Source: DYFC01 sp041658585
Lineage (GTDB): Bacteria; Nitrospirota; Thermodesulfovibrionia; Thermodesulfovibrionales; SM23-35
Length of the DNA: 64,000 bases
Direction: 5' to 3'
Assembly (NCBI GenBank): GCA_041658585.1
Contig: JBAZZX010000007.1
Location: forward strand, 1-64,000
Part shown: in pieces, positions 42,765 through 52,178 of the stretch
How the letters are laid out: every line of letters starts with the position of its first letter
How positions within the stretch are numbered: the first letter of the stretch is position 1
Notes under the pieces: generated by a model
The model's database searches: none
The model's input: the letters and a program-made list of their open reading frames with translations, nothing else
Told to the model about the DNA's origin: nothing
Made by a program: the position numbers and the translations under genes

Positions 42765-42898
42765 GAGCTTCTTGCAAAAGTATCTAAATTGTCACCCTGA
42801 GCTTGTCGAAGGGTCACATAACTTATTGATTAGTCATGATTCTTCGACAAGCTCAGAATGACATAAGAGCTGTTTTAAGGACTTTTGCAAGAGGCTCA
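42765..42898. repeat. Palindromic repeat with TTGCAAAAGT ends and a REP-like core (full copy)
   Basis: Outer arms 42765-42781 and 42882-42898 (GAGCTTCTTGCAAAAGT) pair with one mismatch. Inside are two inverted copies of the CACCCTGAGCTTGTCGAAGG motif. A shortened copy lies at 54.6 kb. The rest of the gap from 42740 to 43177 is AT-rich and shows no gene. Confidence 0.85.
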
Positions 42899-43177
42899 GG
42901 AGTTTAAGTATAAACTTCTAAAAGATCTCGTAGATCAAGCAACTACGGAGCTTTATCGGGTTTTTTAGTATTATCAACAAGTTTGAAACATCAGAAGCGG
43001 TTATTCCTTTAACTCCTGTTTTAGTTTGAGTGAAACCTCAGGAAACTACAAATCTTATTTGATTGACATAAGCATGGTTTTTATTATACGTTAAAAATAA
43101 AGGAATAACAAAGATATCTTGGGCACATGTTAGACGATTTAGTTAGACATAATATCAGGAGTCATAAACGAATCAAA

Positions 43178-43861
43178 ATGGGAAAAAGGACAATTATATC
43201 TATTAGTATATGTATCGTGGCAATCCTCTTCTCTGTAACAACCGGTTTCGCTGCCAATTCTCTGACTTTCAGTGAGACATATCAGCAGACTACCGACTGC
43301 TTTTATTTGTGGGGAGTTGATTTCTGCAACATTGATGCAGAAAATGGGAATTTTTCATTGAAGGGAAAGATTTCCCTCAGCGGTATTGATATCGGCAAAT
43401 TTAACGATGACACGGTTTTTGTAATCGAAGCTGGAGGGTTCCATTTCGATACCCAGTTGGGAGAAGATTGGGTGTATGCTCCTGGAAAGACGTCCTTTAA
43501 TGTGTCATTTGTGGACAGATCGGATTATTCGGACACTGCTATCAAGTATATTACCATAAAACTCAAATGGTCAACTAAGATTCTCACAGTAACGATAAAC
43601 GGCCTTACACCCGATATGGTTTATCCTATTATAGCCGACTACTATCTCAATGCTACTATTGGCAACTTTGCCGATAGTACAACAGCATATATACAACTGG
43701 GTGATGAACTCTATGCGGGATTTAACGTGTATTACTCGGGTAAGCTTTCCGTTACGACATCTAAGAAAAAGGGCATAACCTATAAAAAACTAAAGATAAC
43801 TGCCAAAGGAAAAGGAACCGAGACATCTGAAGATTTCAGATATATTTCTGAGGAAGAATAA
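43178..43861 (+). CDS. Exported hypothetical protein
   Basis: A protein of 227 residues. A signal peptide (MGKRTIISISICIVAILFSV then TTGFAAN) is followed by a beta-rich body: FSETYQQTTDCFYLWGVDFC with two Cys, LSGIDIGKFNDDTVFVIEAG and YLNATIGNFADSTTAYIQLG. There are no catalytic motifs. It could be a surface or periplasmic beta-sandwich. I moved the start to the ATG before GKRT because residues upstream precede the signal peptide; no strong ribosome site decides it. Family not recognised. Confidence 0.65.
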   Translation: MGKRTIISISICIVAILFSVTTGFAANSLTFSETYQQTTDCFYLWGVDFCNIDAENGNFSLKGKISLSGIDIGKFNDDTVFVIEAGGFHFDTQLGEDWVYAPGKTSFNVSFVDRSDYSDTAIKYITIKLKWSTKILTVTINGLTPDMVYPIIADYYLNATIGNFADSTTAYIQLGDELYAGFNVYYSGKLSVTTSKKKGITYKKLKITAKGKGTETSEDFRYISEEE

Positions 43862-43899
43862 ATCCAATATCAATAATCTCCACTGTTACTAAGACGGCT

Positions 43900-43918
43900 A
43901 TAAGTAAGGACACATAAA
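43900..43918. repeat. Fragment of the family 2 repeat end
   Basis: ATAAGTAAGGACACATAAA matches the inverted right end of the 10.1-kb element (TTTAAATGTGTCCTTACTTAT) with one difference. No second arm is seen. The surrounding gap 43862-44130 has no gene. Confidence 0.5.
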
Positions 43919-44130
43919 TTCATAAAGCTGCATACCGTAAGTTGGGTTCCTGAAAAAATGCACAAATAGTTTCAGTATTTCGTTGTAATGATCACAAGTA
44001 ATAGCGAACCTTCATTCCAAAACCGTCTGGTCCTTTTATTAATGACTATCCCGGTCTGCTTTTCACATTATTCCAGACATGTTTGTCAGGGTTAACCACA
44101 CTTAAATCTTTGTATCCTCGAACCTCGGGT

Positions 44131-44421
44131 TCATGTTCTGCGGTAAAAATTATTCTCCGGAATCCGGAAGGTAAAATAATCGGTCTCTTCATGATATATC
44201 GGACTCATGATAAAATTCACTTCTTCTGAAAAATTCTGCGCAATCGAAAGCAATCTTTCCTGGATTACGATCCAATCCACAGGAGAAAAAATCTCCAAGA
44301 TATAAAATTTCGACAAGGGCTGTATCCATGAATACCCATTCAGCCCCTGCTTCATGGCATCGTCAATCTCAGTACTTTTTTCGCTGGTTTCCTCTATTTT
44401 CCATGAAACAATCAAATGCAT
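44131..44421 (-). CDS. Small hypothetical protein
   Basis: A protein of 96 residues opening MHLIVSWKIEETSEKSTEID and containing LNGYSWIQPLSKFYILEIFS and VNFIMSPIYHEETDYF. The alternation of strands and helices over about 90 residues resembles a single ferredoxin-like fold (as in Cas2/VapD-sized proteins), but catalytic residues are not identifiable. No CRISPR or toxin partner lies nearby. It is convergent with the exported protein gene and downstream of a glycosyltransferase fragment. Family uncertain. Confidence 0.55.
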   Translation of the reverse strand: MHLIVSWKIEETSEKSTEIDDAMKQGLNGYSWIQPLSKFYILEIFSPVDWIVIQERLLSIAQNFSEEVNFIMSPIYHEETDYFTFRIPENNFYRRT

Positions 44422-44484
44422 TTTACTTACCCCTAATATTCCTTTTTCTTAATAGATGGCAACCCATCAGCAAAGCCGGCCGTT

Positions 44485-44660
44485 TCATCTATAGATATAG
44501 ACGGGTCTTTTTCTGGATTCGTCAAAATTACGCCGGAGATATTCTCCGATAATGCCAAGCATGATGAGCTGGACACCTGATACTATGAGTAGAACAACCA
44601 TTAGCGATGCCCACCCTTCCATAGGCACCGAGAAAAACAACAAGTTGGAAGTTGCTATCA
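44485..44660 (-). pseudogene. C-terminal remnant of a GtrB/DPM1-like polyprenyl-phosphate glycosyltransferase
   Basis: A minus-strand frame without a start reads VPMEGWASLMVVLLIVSGVQ, then LIMLGIIGEYLRRNFDES, and KRPVYIYR before a stop at 44485-44487. That is the closing double membrane helix and 'GIIGEYLGR..EEvkRRPxYIv' tail of GT2 enzymes that load sugars on undecaprenyl phosphate. The catalytic GT2 domain is missing, because in-frame stops appear just upstream. It marks deletion at the border of the glycosylation island. The rest of 44422-44737 is non-coding. Confidence 0.7.
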
Positions 44661-44737
44661 CTCGATAGTTGCAAAGAGGACAAGTTTAATATTGTTCTAT
44701 GTTACAATATTTTAATAGCAAATTGTAATATTCAAAA

Positions 44738-45505
44738 ATGATAAGACTAAGATATATCTTCAGCAATATTTCGGCGCTTAACATCGCTCTTACTGCAGTC
44801 GTTCTTCTTTTTTTCAATTACCTGGTATACCCTATGTTCACTTTACAAAATTTATATGTTTTGCCCGCATGGAAGAAGTCTCAATCTCCCCAAAAAGAAA
44901 AGGCCTCCGGCCCATCACCTGCCTTGCCGGCTGACTATATCATGATCTCCGAAGCAAATCTTTTCCATCCTGAAAGGAAAATACCTGCAGAAAAAAAGGC
45001 AGCGGAACAACAGCAGCAGCTTCCAAAACCGGAGTTTGTATTGTATGGGACCTTGATTTTCGATGACGCCGGCATTGCATTTCTCGAAGATATGAAAGCG
45101 CCTCGCAACACTACTGGAAGGGGAAAGAGGCAGACGGCCCTGAAGAAGGGCGATACCTTGAGCGGTTTCATCCTGAAAGAGATCGATGTAGACAAAGTAG
45201 TATTGGTCCGAGGTGATGAAAAATACACAATCCTTGTTCATGATATGCAAAGGCAGAAGGTCAGAGAATCAACGGCCAAGGCTGCGACAACTCCGCGGTC
45301 TCCAGCCACCTCAATGGCTCCGGCACAAGTCAGCCCCCAAACTGCCCAGGAGAGGCGGGAAATACGCAGTCGTTTACAGCCACTGACAACGTTACCTATT
45401 TCTCCTAAACAGCCTGAGCGCATAGAAACAGAAATTCTTCAACCTCAGAATGCTGAAGAACAATCGATTATAAATTTCATAGAGAAAGGCAGACAGAACA
45501 AATAG
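44738..45505 (+). CDS. GspC-like type II secretion / pilus-assembly inner-membrane protein
   Basis: A protein of 255 residues. One N-terminal membrane helix (about 14-36) is followed by a Ser/Pro linker and an HR-type beta domain (about 60-155): MISEANLFHPERKIPAE, FVLYGTLIFDDAGIAFLEDM, LKKGDTLSGFILKEIDVDKV and VLVRGDEKYTIL. A disordered Thr/Pro/Gln-rich tail follows. The pattern is that of GspC or PilP-like connectors between inner and outer membrane parts. No other secretion gene is next to it. It leads the one-strand glycosyltransferase island. Confidence 0.75.
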   Translation: MIRLRYIFSNISALNIALTAVVLLFFNYLVYPMFTLQNLYVLPAWKKSQSPQKEKASGPSPALPADYIMISEANLFHPERKIPAEKKAAEQQQQLPKPEFVLYGTLIFDDAGIAFLEDMKAPRNTTGRGKRQTALKKGDTLSGFILKEIDVDKVVLVRGDEKYTILVHDMQRQKVRESTAKAATTPRSPATSMAPAQVSPQTAQERREIRSRLQPLTTLPISPKQPERIETEILQPQNAEEQSIINFIEKGRQNK

Positions 45506-45675
45506 CTTCTTGAGCCGATGCTAAAAAACCAAGGCCCTTCAAGAAAATGGACGCAAAAAAAAGAATCCGAAGAGGTTTGGTATATATGCATGCAATAAAG
45601 CGCCTGCCAGTCTCCAAACAATATGGAAGATATTTACCGTAGGATATGGGAAGATTGGGTACGGGGTATAGTGCA

Positions 45676-46839
45676 ATGATATACATAGTTCTCCCCGTAG
45701 GCAGTTTCCATGGATGGGGCGTATGCGGTAAATACATAACCAAGGAACTTTCCAGGCTTGATGAAGTAACTTTAGTCAGCCCCGATTTTACCTTCAACGA
45801 CATATACGACGAATTCGATTTTCGATTGCTGAAGAGCAAGATGATCCCGGAGGAGGAGAAGAGCCGCATCAATAACAGCACCGGCATATGTTTTGACCAT
45901 CCGGTACTACAGGCGACGAACAACTCATTGAAGCCGATGATGCCCCAGTTGCGTGGAAGCATAAATGTCGGTTACACATTTTTCGAGGATACTGTTTTGG
46001 ACCTTTCCGCCGTCGAAAATGGAAAGCGCCATTTCGACACGATAGCGGCCGGCTCGACATGGTGTAAATATATACTGAGAAATTATGGCCTTACACATGT
46101 AACCACGATCATTCAGGGCATCGATCCTACAATCTTTAACCCGCTTCATTCTGAAAAAGAATATTTGAGAGACTCATTTGTTATATTCTCCGGCGGAAAA
46201 TTCGAGTTCAGAAAAGGTCAGGATATTGTAATCAGGGCTTTTAAGCATCTGCAGGACAAATATAGAGACGTGTATCTCATGAACAGTTGGTTCAATTCAT
46301 GGGCCTTCAGTTTTAATACCATGAGCATGTCGCCTTATATCACTTTTTCTCCGCCTGCCGGTGATTACCTTTCAATCATAAACAAAGTTCTCGCTGATAA
46401 CGGCATTAATCTCGAAAAAGTTATTACTCTGCCCGTCTATCCCAATATCATGATGCCGAGGATTTACAGAAATTCCGACATCGGCCTCTTTCCGAACAGA
46501 TGCGAAGGCGGAACTAATCTTGTCCTGATGGAATACATGGCCTGCGGTAAACCTGTACTCGCTTCATATAACAGCGGCCACAAAGATATCCTGACAGAGC
46601 AAAACAGCCTAATGTTGACCGAAATGAGACAGGTCCCGGTTATTGCAGCTAATCAGGTAACTGCTGTCTGGGATGAACCGAGTCTTGACGAGACGATTGA
46701 GAAACTGGAGTTTGCCTATCATAACAGGGATGCGCTCAAAGATATAGCACGTCAGGCAGGCGAGGATTTGAGCAAAATGACTTGGAAACACACGGCTCAA
46801 TACTTCTATCATATATTGAAACCAGGGATAGAATCTTGA
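45676..46839 (+). CDS. GT4-like glycosyltransferase
   Basis: A protein of 387 residues with GT-B fold. The N-terminal part begins MIYIVLPVGSFHGWGVCGKY. The C-terminal nucleotide-sugar domain has IFSGGKFEFRKGQDIVIRAF, ALFPNRCEGG-type motif DIGLFPNRCEGGTNLVLMEY (E-x7-E) and MACGKPVLASYNSGHKDILT. It is typical of polysaccharide or protein glycosylation clusters. Acceptor and sugar unknown. The ATG at 45676 begins the conserved fold; the frame extends ten codons upstream without support. Confidence 0.85.
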   Translation: MIYIVLPVGSFHGWGVCGKYITKELSRLDEVTLVSPDFTFNDIYDEFDFRLLKSKMIPEEEKSRINNSTGICFDHPVLQATNNSLKPMMPQLRGSINVGYTFFEDTVLDLSAVENGKRHFDTIAAGSTWCKYILRNYGLTHVTTIIQGIDPTIFNPLHSEKEYLRDSFVIFSGGKFEFRKGQDIVIRAFKHLQDKYRDVYLMNSWFNSWAFSFNTMSMSPYITFSPPAGDYLSIINKVLADNGINLEKVITLPVYPNIMMPRIYRNSDIGLFPNRCEGGTNLVLMEYMACGKPVLASYNSGHKDILTEQNSLMLTEMRQVPVIAANQVTAVWDEPSLDETIEKLEFAYHNRDALKDIARQAGEDLSKMTWKHTAQYFYHILKPGIES

Positions 46840-46921
46840 ATTTGCCATGCTATAACTCAACTTCTTCCGTCATGGATTGCCCGATCAGGTCGGGCAATGA
46901 CAATTATTCAATAATAATTTT

Positions 46922-49006
46922 ATGCAACATTTAGGTTTGGACGCTTTGAAAGCACAGGGTCTCGTTGCATACCAGCGCAAAGACTACGCCGCAGCAATGC
47001 ATTACCTGAAACAGGCCCTTCATGCCGGTCCGAATGACGCCCGCATACATTACTTGCTGGCAAATATTCTGAGAGAAAAAGGAGAAGCCGGCGAAGCAGC
47101 AATGCATTATCGGGAATCCCTGCGCATAGATCCCAAGTTTGCTGAAGCATATAATAATCTCGGCCTCATTTTACAGGAAAAAGGTTTGTTTGATGAGGCA
47201 ATAGAATGCTATCAGAAAGCCCTGGAATTAAATCCGGCTCTCACCGATATCTACTACAATCTGGCCACAGGTTTTCATGACAAAAAAGACTATGAAAAAG
47301 CCGAGATGTATTACCGAAAAACCATTGAACATAATCCGCATGATGCCGATGCGCATTATAATCTTGCAAACGTCCTGAAAGAGTGCAACAGAATTGATGA
47401 TTCTTTGGTGTATTATCAGGCGGCTCTCGAACTCAATCCCGGACTCGTGGATGCATATAATAATATGGGAAGCATTTTCAGCGACCGCGGTCTTTTTGAT
47501 GACGCCGCTACCTGTTATCTGAAAGCTTTGCAGCTGAACCCGAACGTTCCCGATATTTACAGCAATCTTGGTATCGTCTTCAGGGAACAAGGCCAATTGG
47601 ACAAAGCTTTAGAGTATTTTGAGACAGCATTAAAAATCAATCCGTCCTTCGTGGATGCCTTAAATAACATGGCCGGTGTCTTTCTTGATCAGGGCAATCT
47701 GAGCAAAGCGGAGAAATGCCTGGAGGATGCGCTCCGCTTTAGCCCGCGTCCGGCTATTCACAGCAGCCTCCTTTTTGCAATGAATTATAATCCGTCACAC
47801 AGCCCTCAGACCATATATACAGAACACGTCAACTTTTCAAAACGCTTTGTCGAACCGCTGTTGCCCAAAATATCTCCTCATACAAACGAATGTAAGGCGG
47901 ACCGCAAATTGAGAATAGGTTATGTTTCGCCGGACTTCAGGAGGCATTCCGTAGCCTATTTTATCGAACCGGTCCTTTCATCCCATGACCGCCGGCAGAT
48001 CGAGGTCTTCTGCTATTCTAATGTCAGGGCTGTTGATGACGTTACACACCGCATACATAGCTGCGCTGATCAGTGGCGGTCAATAACAGGAATGTCCGAT
48101 GAGGATGTTGCCGGGTTAATTCGTTCCGACGGGATTGATGTCCTCGTTGATCTCGCGGGTCACACGGACAGGAACCGAATGCTCGTATTCGCCCGCAAAC
48201 CGGCGCCTGTCCAGGTTACATGGATCGGGTATCCCGCAACCACAGGCCTTCAGACAATGGATTACAAGATCGTCGATGACGTCACCGATCCTCCGGGCAT
48301 GACCGAACAATTCTATTCAGAGAAGCTTTTGCGGCTGCCGGAATCTTTTCTCTGTTATCTGCCTCCGGAGGACAGCCCCGGGGTCGCCGCATGCCCCGCT
48401 TTAACGGCCGGCCACATAACCTTTGGCTCATTTAATAATTACCCGAAAGTGTCTCCGGAAGTTCTCTCACTTTGGATTAAGATACTCAAAGCAGTGCCTG
48501 ATTCCCGGCTCGTTCTAAAGGCAAGGAGTTTTCGAGACAGGAAAGTCACGGAAGAGCTTATCGGTAAATTCGTTGGGAAAGATATAAACAAGGCAAGGAT
48601 TGAATTATGCACATGGAAGTCATCCACAAAAGAGCATCTTGATCTGTACAATCGTATTGATATCGCTCTTGACACGTTTCCATATAACGGGACAACTACA
48701 ACCTGCGAGGCGCTCTGGATGGGAGTTCCTGTAATAACCTTAACCGGAGTGACTCATGCGTCGAGAGTTGGTACCAGTTTGTTAACAACTGTTGAAATGC
48801 AGGAGTTTATCGGGGACAGTGAAGAGGAATATGTCCGGAAAGCTGTCGATCTGGCCCACGATACCACGAAGCGGCGAACGCTCAGAAAATCATTACGGGA
48901 TATGATATTACAATCGCCCTTGACCGATGCGAAACGCTTCACGTCGAACCTTGAGAATTGTTATCGGGCTATATGGAGGACTTGGTGCAAAAATGAATAT
49001 CCATAG
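46922..49006 (+). CDS. TPR-GT41 (SPINDLY/OGT-like) glycosyltransferase 1
   Basis: A protein of 694 residues. About eight TPRs (1-275, for example AEAYNNLGLILQEKGLFDEA) are followed by a GT41 catalytic region: RIGYVSPDFRRHSVAYFIEP, DVLVDLAGHTDRNRM, FARKPAPVQVTWIGYPATTG, FGSFNNYPKVSPEV and the nucleotide-binding TTTTCEALWMGVPVITL. Family enzymes add GlcNAc or fucose to Ser/Thr of proteins, with TPRs holding the substrate. No signal peptide. The next gene starts inside its 3' end. Confidence 0.9.
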   Translation: MQHLGLDALKAQGLVAYQRKDYAAAMHYLKQALHAGPNDARIHYLLANILREKGEAGEAAMHYRESLRIDPKFAEAYNNLGLILQEKGLFDEAIECYQKALELNPALTDIYYNLATGFHDKKDYEKAEMYYRKTIEHNPHDADAHYNLANVLKECNRIDDSLVYYQAALELNPGLVDAYNNMGSIFSDRGLFDDAATCYLKALQLNPNVPDIYSNLGIVFREQGQLDKALEYFETALKINPSFVDALNNMAGVFLDQGNLSKAEKCLEDALRFSPRPAIHSSLLFAMNYNPSHSPQTIYTEHVNFSKRFVEPLLPKISPHTNECKADRKLRIGYVSPDFRRHSVAYFIEPVLSSHDRRQIEVFCYSNVRAVDDVTHRIHSCADQWRSITGMSDEDVAGLIRSDGIDVLVDLAGHTDRNRMLVFARKPAPVQVTWIGYPATTGLQTMDYKIVDDVTDPPGMTEQFYSEKLLRLPESFLCYLPPEDSPGVAACPALTAGHITFGSFNNYPKVSPEVLSLWIKILKAVPDSRLVLKARSFRDRKVTEELIGKFVGKDINKARIELCTWKSSTKEHLDLYNRIDIALDTFPYNGTTTTCEALWMGVPVITLTGVTHASRVGTSLLTTVEMQEFIGDSEEEYVRKAVDLAHDTTKRRTLRKSLRDMILQSPLTDAKRFTSNLENCYRAIWRTWCKNEYP

Positions 49007-51167
49007 AGCGCTCCAATTCGCTCTTGAACATTTTCAGGCAGGAGATTTTGAAAAGGCGGAAGCATTATACAGGCAAATACTTGTGACTAAGCCGAATAAT
49101 ATTGACGCCTTACACAATCTCGGGATACTATGCTACCAACGTGGGGATTATGACTCTGCAATCCGCTATATCAATAAGGTCATTCAACACATGCCGAACA
49201 ATGCCCCTGCATACAATAATATGGGTCTCGCTTATGCAGGGAAAGGGCACCACAATGAAGCGATAAAATTTTACCGCAAAGCAATACACCTCGACCCGAT
49301 TTTTTCCAATGCCCATTATAATCTCGCTAATGTATTTAAAGACAAAGGGGATATTGACAGCGCTATTGCCGATTATCAGAAGGCGTTGCAGCTCGATCCA
49401 GGACTATCCTATGCATACAATAATTTGGGGATCGCTTACAAACAGAAAGGTGATATCGACGAAGCTATCAAGAATTTCAAGAAAGCCCTGAGTATTAACC
49501 CCCTCCTCGCAAATGCACATTATAATCTGGGGCTGAGCGTCCTGAAAAAAGGGCAGCTTGAGGAAGCAATGACATGCTATCAGAAAGCGCTCCAACTTAA
49601 CCCACAATTTGCTGTTGTTTATAATGATCTGGGCGTTGCCTATCAGGTAAAAGGAGACCGTGACGCAGCTATAACCTGCTACAAAAAGGCGATCGGACTT
49701 AACCTCAACCGTCCGGATGTATTCAACAACATCGGGCTTGCTCTGCAGGAAAAAGGGCAGCTTGAAGAGGCGATGAGTTACTATCAAAAAGCAATCGATC
49801 TCAACCCGCATTTTGCCGATGCATACATAAATCTTGGGAATGTTCTGAAGGATTTTGGGAAACTGGATGAAGCAGAGGCAAACTACCGGCACGTTTTTCA
49901 GATCAACCCCGAGCACGCGATTGCTTACAGCAACATCCTCTTCACTATGAATTATGATTGCGGATATGACGCGCAGACTATCTTCAGGGAACATCTCAAT
50001 TTTGCAAAAAAACTTGCCGAACCCCTTTCTTCCATCCGGCTTCGTCACACCAATGAACGCGACCCTTACAAAAAATTGAGGATCGGGTATGTCTCCCCCG
50101 ATTTCAGAAAGCATTCCATTGCTTATTTTATTGAACCGGTTTTATCCTCTCACAACCGCGAAAAATATGAAATCTTCTGTTATTCCGATGTGCTTTTCCC
50201 TGATGATGTAACAAAACGCATTCAGGAATATACCGATCAATGGAGAGGCATTGCCGGAATGACGGATGATATGGTCTCTGAATCAATACGCAACGACAAA
50301 ATAGATATTCTCATAGACCTGGCAGGCCATACAGCCAAAAACCGATTGCTGCTGTTTGCCCGGAAGCCGGCGCCTGTTCAGGTTAGTTGGATAGGATATC
50401 CGTCCACCACAGGTCTGTCTGCAATGGATTATAAGATCGTTGATCACTATACTGATCCGGAGGGTATGACAGAGAAGTTATATTCGGAGAAACTGATACG
50501 CATGCCGGAAAGTTTCCTCTGTTATCTTCCTTATGAGGAAAGCCCCGACGTCGGACCTTTGCCGGCTTTGACTAATGACTGGACAACTTTTGGTTCGTTC
50601 AACAATTTCTCCAAGGTTTCAACCGATATTTTAAAGGTGTGGTCCGGCATATTGAGAGAGCTTCCCCGGTCCCGCTTAATGCTGAAGAGCCAGGCATTTA
50701 TTAGCAAAATGGTCTGCAACAGGGTAACTGATGTTTTCGAAAAAGACGGGGTTTCCGCCGAGAGGATCGAGTTCATGTCCTTCGAACCGTCAATTAAAAT
50801 GCACCTCGACCTGTATAACCGGATCGATATCGCACTCGACACCTTTCCCTACCACGGGACAACTACAACATGTGAAGCACTCTGGATGGGAGTCCCTGTT
50901 ATTACCCTTGCCGGAAATGCACATGTATCGCGTGTCGGCGTTAGCTTGTTATCGAATGTAGGACTTCCGGAACTCATTGCCTCTACATCCGACGAATATA
51001 TTGCAAAAGCCGTCAATCTGGCAAATGCTCCGGACAAACTGAAAACATTAAGGGAACGGTTGCGACAAATGATGAAGAATTCACCCTTGACCGACCAAAA
51101 GCGTTTTGCGGCATATCTGGAGCAGATTTATCATGAAATATGGAATAAATGGTGCGTGACAGTTTGA
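48993..51167 (+). CDS. TPR-GT41 (SPINDLY/OGT-like) glycosyltransferase 2
   Basis: A protein of 724 residues. It opens MNIHRALQFALEHFQAGDFE, the same N-cap type as the other TPR enzymes of this island, then about nine TPRs to residue 310. The GT41 region is RIGYVSPDFRKHSIAYFIEP, DLAGHTAKNRL, WIGYPSTTGLSAMDYKIVDH and TTTTCEALWMGVPVITLAGN. It is closely similar to the preceding enzyme in the catalytic half, so a tandem duplication. The ATG at 48993 overlaps the upstream gene by 14 bases and follows TGGAGG; the longer frame is upstream-gene sequence. Confidence 0.9.
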   Translation: MNIHRALQFALEHFQAGDFEKAEALYRQILVTKPNNIDALHNLGILCYQRGDYDSAIRYINKVIQHMPNNAPAYNNMGLAYAGKGHHNEAIKFYRKAIHLDPIFSNAHYNLANVFKDKGDIDSAIADYQKALQLDPGLSYAYNNLGIAYKQKGDIDEAIKNFKKALSINPLLANAHYNLGLSVLKKGQLEEAMTCYQKALQLNPQFAVVYNDLGVAYQVKGDRDAAITCYKKAIGLNLNRPDVFNNIGLALQEKGQLEEAMSYYQKAIDLNPHFADAYINLGNVLKDFGKLDEAEANYRHVFQINPEHAIAYSNILFTMNYDCGYDAQTIFREHLNFAKKLAEPLSSIRLRHTNERDPYKKLRIGYVSPDFRKHSIAYFIEPVLSSHNREKYEIFCYSDVLFPDDVTKRIQEYTDQWRGIAGMTDDMVSESIRNDKIDILIDLAGHTAKNRLLLFARKPAPVQVSWIGYPSTTGLSAMDYKIVDHYTDPEGMTEKLYSEKLIRMPESFLCYLPYEESPDVGPLPALTNDWTTFGSFNNFSKVSTDILKVWSGILRELPRSRLMLKSQAFISKMVCNRVTDVFEKDGVSAERIEFMSFEPSIKMHLDLYNRIDIALDTFPYHGTTTTCEALWMGVPVITLAGNAHVSRVGVSLLSNVGLPELIASTSDEYIAKAVNLANAPDKLKTLRERLRQMMKNSPLTDQKRFAAYLEQIYHEIWNKWCVTV

Positions 51168-51264
51168 TATAATAGATAAGAAAAATGACAGATTCGCAAA
51201 AGGCATGGAAAAGATCATAAATCATTGGTAAGCTGTCAAACCATATTTGTAAATTGACGCTTAC

Positions 51265-51290
51265 TGCACCCTTCGACAAGCTCAGGGTAA
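51265..51290. repeat. REP-like motif, single copy
   Basis: CACCCTTCGACAAGCTCAGG followed by GTAAC, one copy of the motif that fills the spacers of this island, in the 169-base gap between two genes. Confidence 0.75.
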
Positions 51291-51336
51291 CAAAAATGAC
51301 ATTATATGAAAACGTCACCAGGCAGGAAAGGTAAAT

Positions 51337-52074
51337 ATGGAAATAAAAGAAGAGCTTCTCGCCAAAATCAAGACCATTCCGTTCTGGTACCACAAAATAG
51401 AGCTTCCTTATGGTATAGTGACACCGGGCTGGGCCCCGATTAATCCCGCAGCCTATGGAATCCCTGATGATATGAGCGGCAGACGTGTACTCGATATAGG
51501 CTCATGGGATGGTTACTGGACATTTGAAGCTTTGAAACGCGGAGCGAAAGAAGTAATAGCCATTGACGACTTTTCCGATTATCTCGGGAGTTTGAATCAA
51601 AGCGACAGGAAAGCCTGGGAATCTTTCGACCTTTGCCGGTCGGCCCTCGGCTATTCGGAAGACATCTGTAAAAGAATCGAAATGTCCGTTTATGATATTT
51701 CTGAAGGGAATCTGGGGATATTTGATACGGTCTTCTTTTTCGGCACAGTTTACCATCTCCGCCATCCGTTGCTGGCACTCGACAAGATATCGGTCGTATG
51801 CACCCGGGACATATATGTTGAGTCCGCCATCCTGGATGATTTCAGCCCGTACAGGGGCGGTCTGGGGCACGGGTACCCGGGCCAACAGACGATCATGGAA
51901 TTTTATCCTGGAAAACAATATGGCAATAACGAGACGAACTGGTGGGCGCCGACCCTTTTCTGTTTGATGAGTATGACGTATGCCGCCGGTTTTGCAAAAG
52001 TAGATGGATGGAAATTGATCGAAAAACCTGAGCATATCTCTCTCTGCAGAGGGTTTGTTAAAGGGATCAAGTAA
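51337..52074 (+). CDS. CmoB-like (DUF1698-type) SAM-dependent methyltransferase
   Basis: A protein of 245 residues. The class I methyltransferase core has VLDIGSWDGYWTFEALKRGA (SAM-binding) and VIAIDDFSDYLGS, then FDTVFFFGTVYHLRHPLLAL. The N-terminal IPFWYHKIELPYGIVTPGW resembles the substrate region of CmoB and of related glycan methyltransferases. Within a glycosyltransferase cluster it more likely methylates a sugar than a tRNA (inference). The start follows GGAAAGGTAAAT. Confidence 0.82.
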   Translation: MEIKEELLAKIKTIPFWYHKIELPYGIVTPGWAPINPAAYGIPDDMSGRRVLDIGSWDGYWTFEALKRGAKEVIAIDDFSDYLGSLNQSDRKAWESFDLCRSALGYSEDICKRIEMSVYDISEGNLGIFDTVFFFGTVYHLRHPLLALDKISVVCTRDIYVESAILDDFSPYRGGLGHGYPGQQTIMEFYPGKQYGNNETNWWAPTLFCLMSMTYAAGFAKVDGWKLIEKPEHISLCRGFVKGIK

Positions 52075-52097
52075 GTGTTTTCATCAAAAGTTATTTT

Positions 52098-52160
52098 TGT
52101 CACCCTGAGCAGTTGACTGATGGTTCGACCGTTCGACAAGCTCACGGTTCACCATAACAT
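52098..52160. repeat. REP-like repeat pair
   Basis: GTCACCCTGAGCAGTTGACT and GTTCGACAAGCTCACGGTTC, imperfect inverted copies of the island's spacer motif, in the 104-base gap before the FkbM gene. Confidence 0.7.
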
Positions 52161-52178
52161 AAGGAGATAAATATTCTC

